A DNA stretch of 5,733 nucleotides from contig JAQUNB010000095.1 in NCBI GenBank assembly GCA_028717825.1, forward strand, positions 1 to 5,733, given 5' to 3'. The position numbers and the translations under genes were made by a program. Source of the DNA: Candidatus Omnitrophota bacterium. Lineage in GTDB: Bacteria > Omnitrophota > Gorgyraeia > Tantalellales > Tantalellaceae. Shown piece by piece: positions 5,697 through 5,733 of this stretch. The notes beneath the pieces were generated by a model that saw nothing but the letters and a program-made list of their open reading frames with translations, searched no databases and was not told where the DNA came from. The number at the start of each line of letters is the position of its first letter. The first letter of the stretch is position 1.

Positions 5697-5733
5697 CCGT
5701 CTTCGCGGGATCTTCCCGTAGAAGTAGGGACGG
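5697..5733. repeat. GC-rich nested hairpin at the window edge (possible terminator or dispersed palindromic element)
   Basis: Starting 14 nt after the lipoprotein stop, the sequence folds into nested stems. The inner stem is CGGGA (5706-5710) with TCCCG (5714-5718), closed by a 3-nt loop. The middle stem is CTTC (5701-5704) with GAAG (5721-5724). The outer stem is CCGT (5697-5700) with ACGG (5730-5733), with a 5-nt bulge on the right arm. An alternative stem pairs CCCG (5696-5699) with CGGG (5706-5709). The outer stem may extend past the window. No T-run is visible after it because the sequence ends, so a Rho-independent terminator cannot be confirmed. The composition also resembles the short palindromic elements repeated between genes in many bacteria. 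Confidence 0.5.

Overview
The window looks like a core-chromosome segment of a Gram-negative-type bacterium. My best guess is the candidate phylum Omnitrophota. This rests on the short lipoprotein at the right end, whose signature (Y-T-F-x-K-x-R-V-D-Q, then G-N-R-G-Y-L-x-G, then R-T-L-x-x-V-D-I) I associate from memory with that phylum. It was not checked by search, so the phylum is an inference; base composition and the housekeeping genes do not contradict it. All five genes lie on the + strand.

Layout: (1) 2-1747, the 3' half of dnaE (DNA polymerase III alpha subunit), cut by the left window edge. (2) 1748-1884, a 137-nt gap with a good sigma70-type promoter (perfect TTGACA), a leader of about 70 nt that may encode a 16-codon peptide, and a strong ribosome binding site. 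(3) 1885-2166, an HU/IHF-family nucleoid protein. (4) 2200-3465, hisS, with a GTG start and a six-cysteine insertion. (5) 3503-5278, aspS, of the bacterial type with a GAD domain and carrying residues associated with non-discriminating enzymes. (6) 5338-5682, a small lipoprotein. (7) 5697-5733, a GC-rich nested hairpin running to the window end.

The HU gene, hisS and aspS are 33 and 37 nt apart with no visible terminator between them. They are probably one transcript from the promoter before the HU gene, so a chromosome-packaging protein and two tRNA synthetases would be made together. The lipoprotein follows after 59 nt and may be the last gene of the same unit, with the hairpin behind it as a possible end. 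If AspRS is non-discriminating, it would charge both tRNA-Asp and tRNA-Asn, and the cell would need GatCAB to make Asn-tRNA.

I see no mobile element, CRISPR array, tRNA or rRNA, and no clear sign of a new multi-gene system. The most interesting points are modest: the lineage-type lipoprotein, the predicted dual-specificity AspRS, the cysteine cluster in HisRS, the leader peptide overlapping the HU start, and the hairpin at the right edge.
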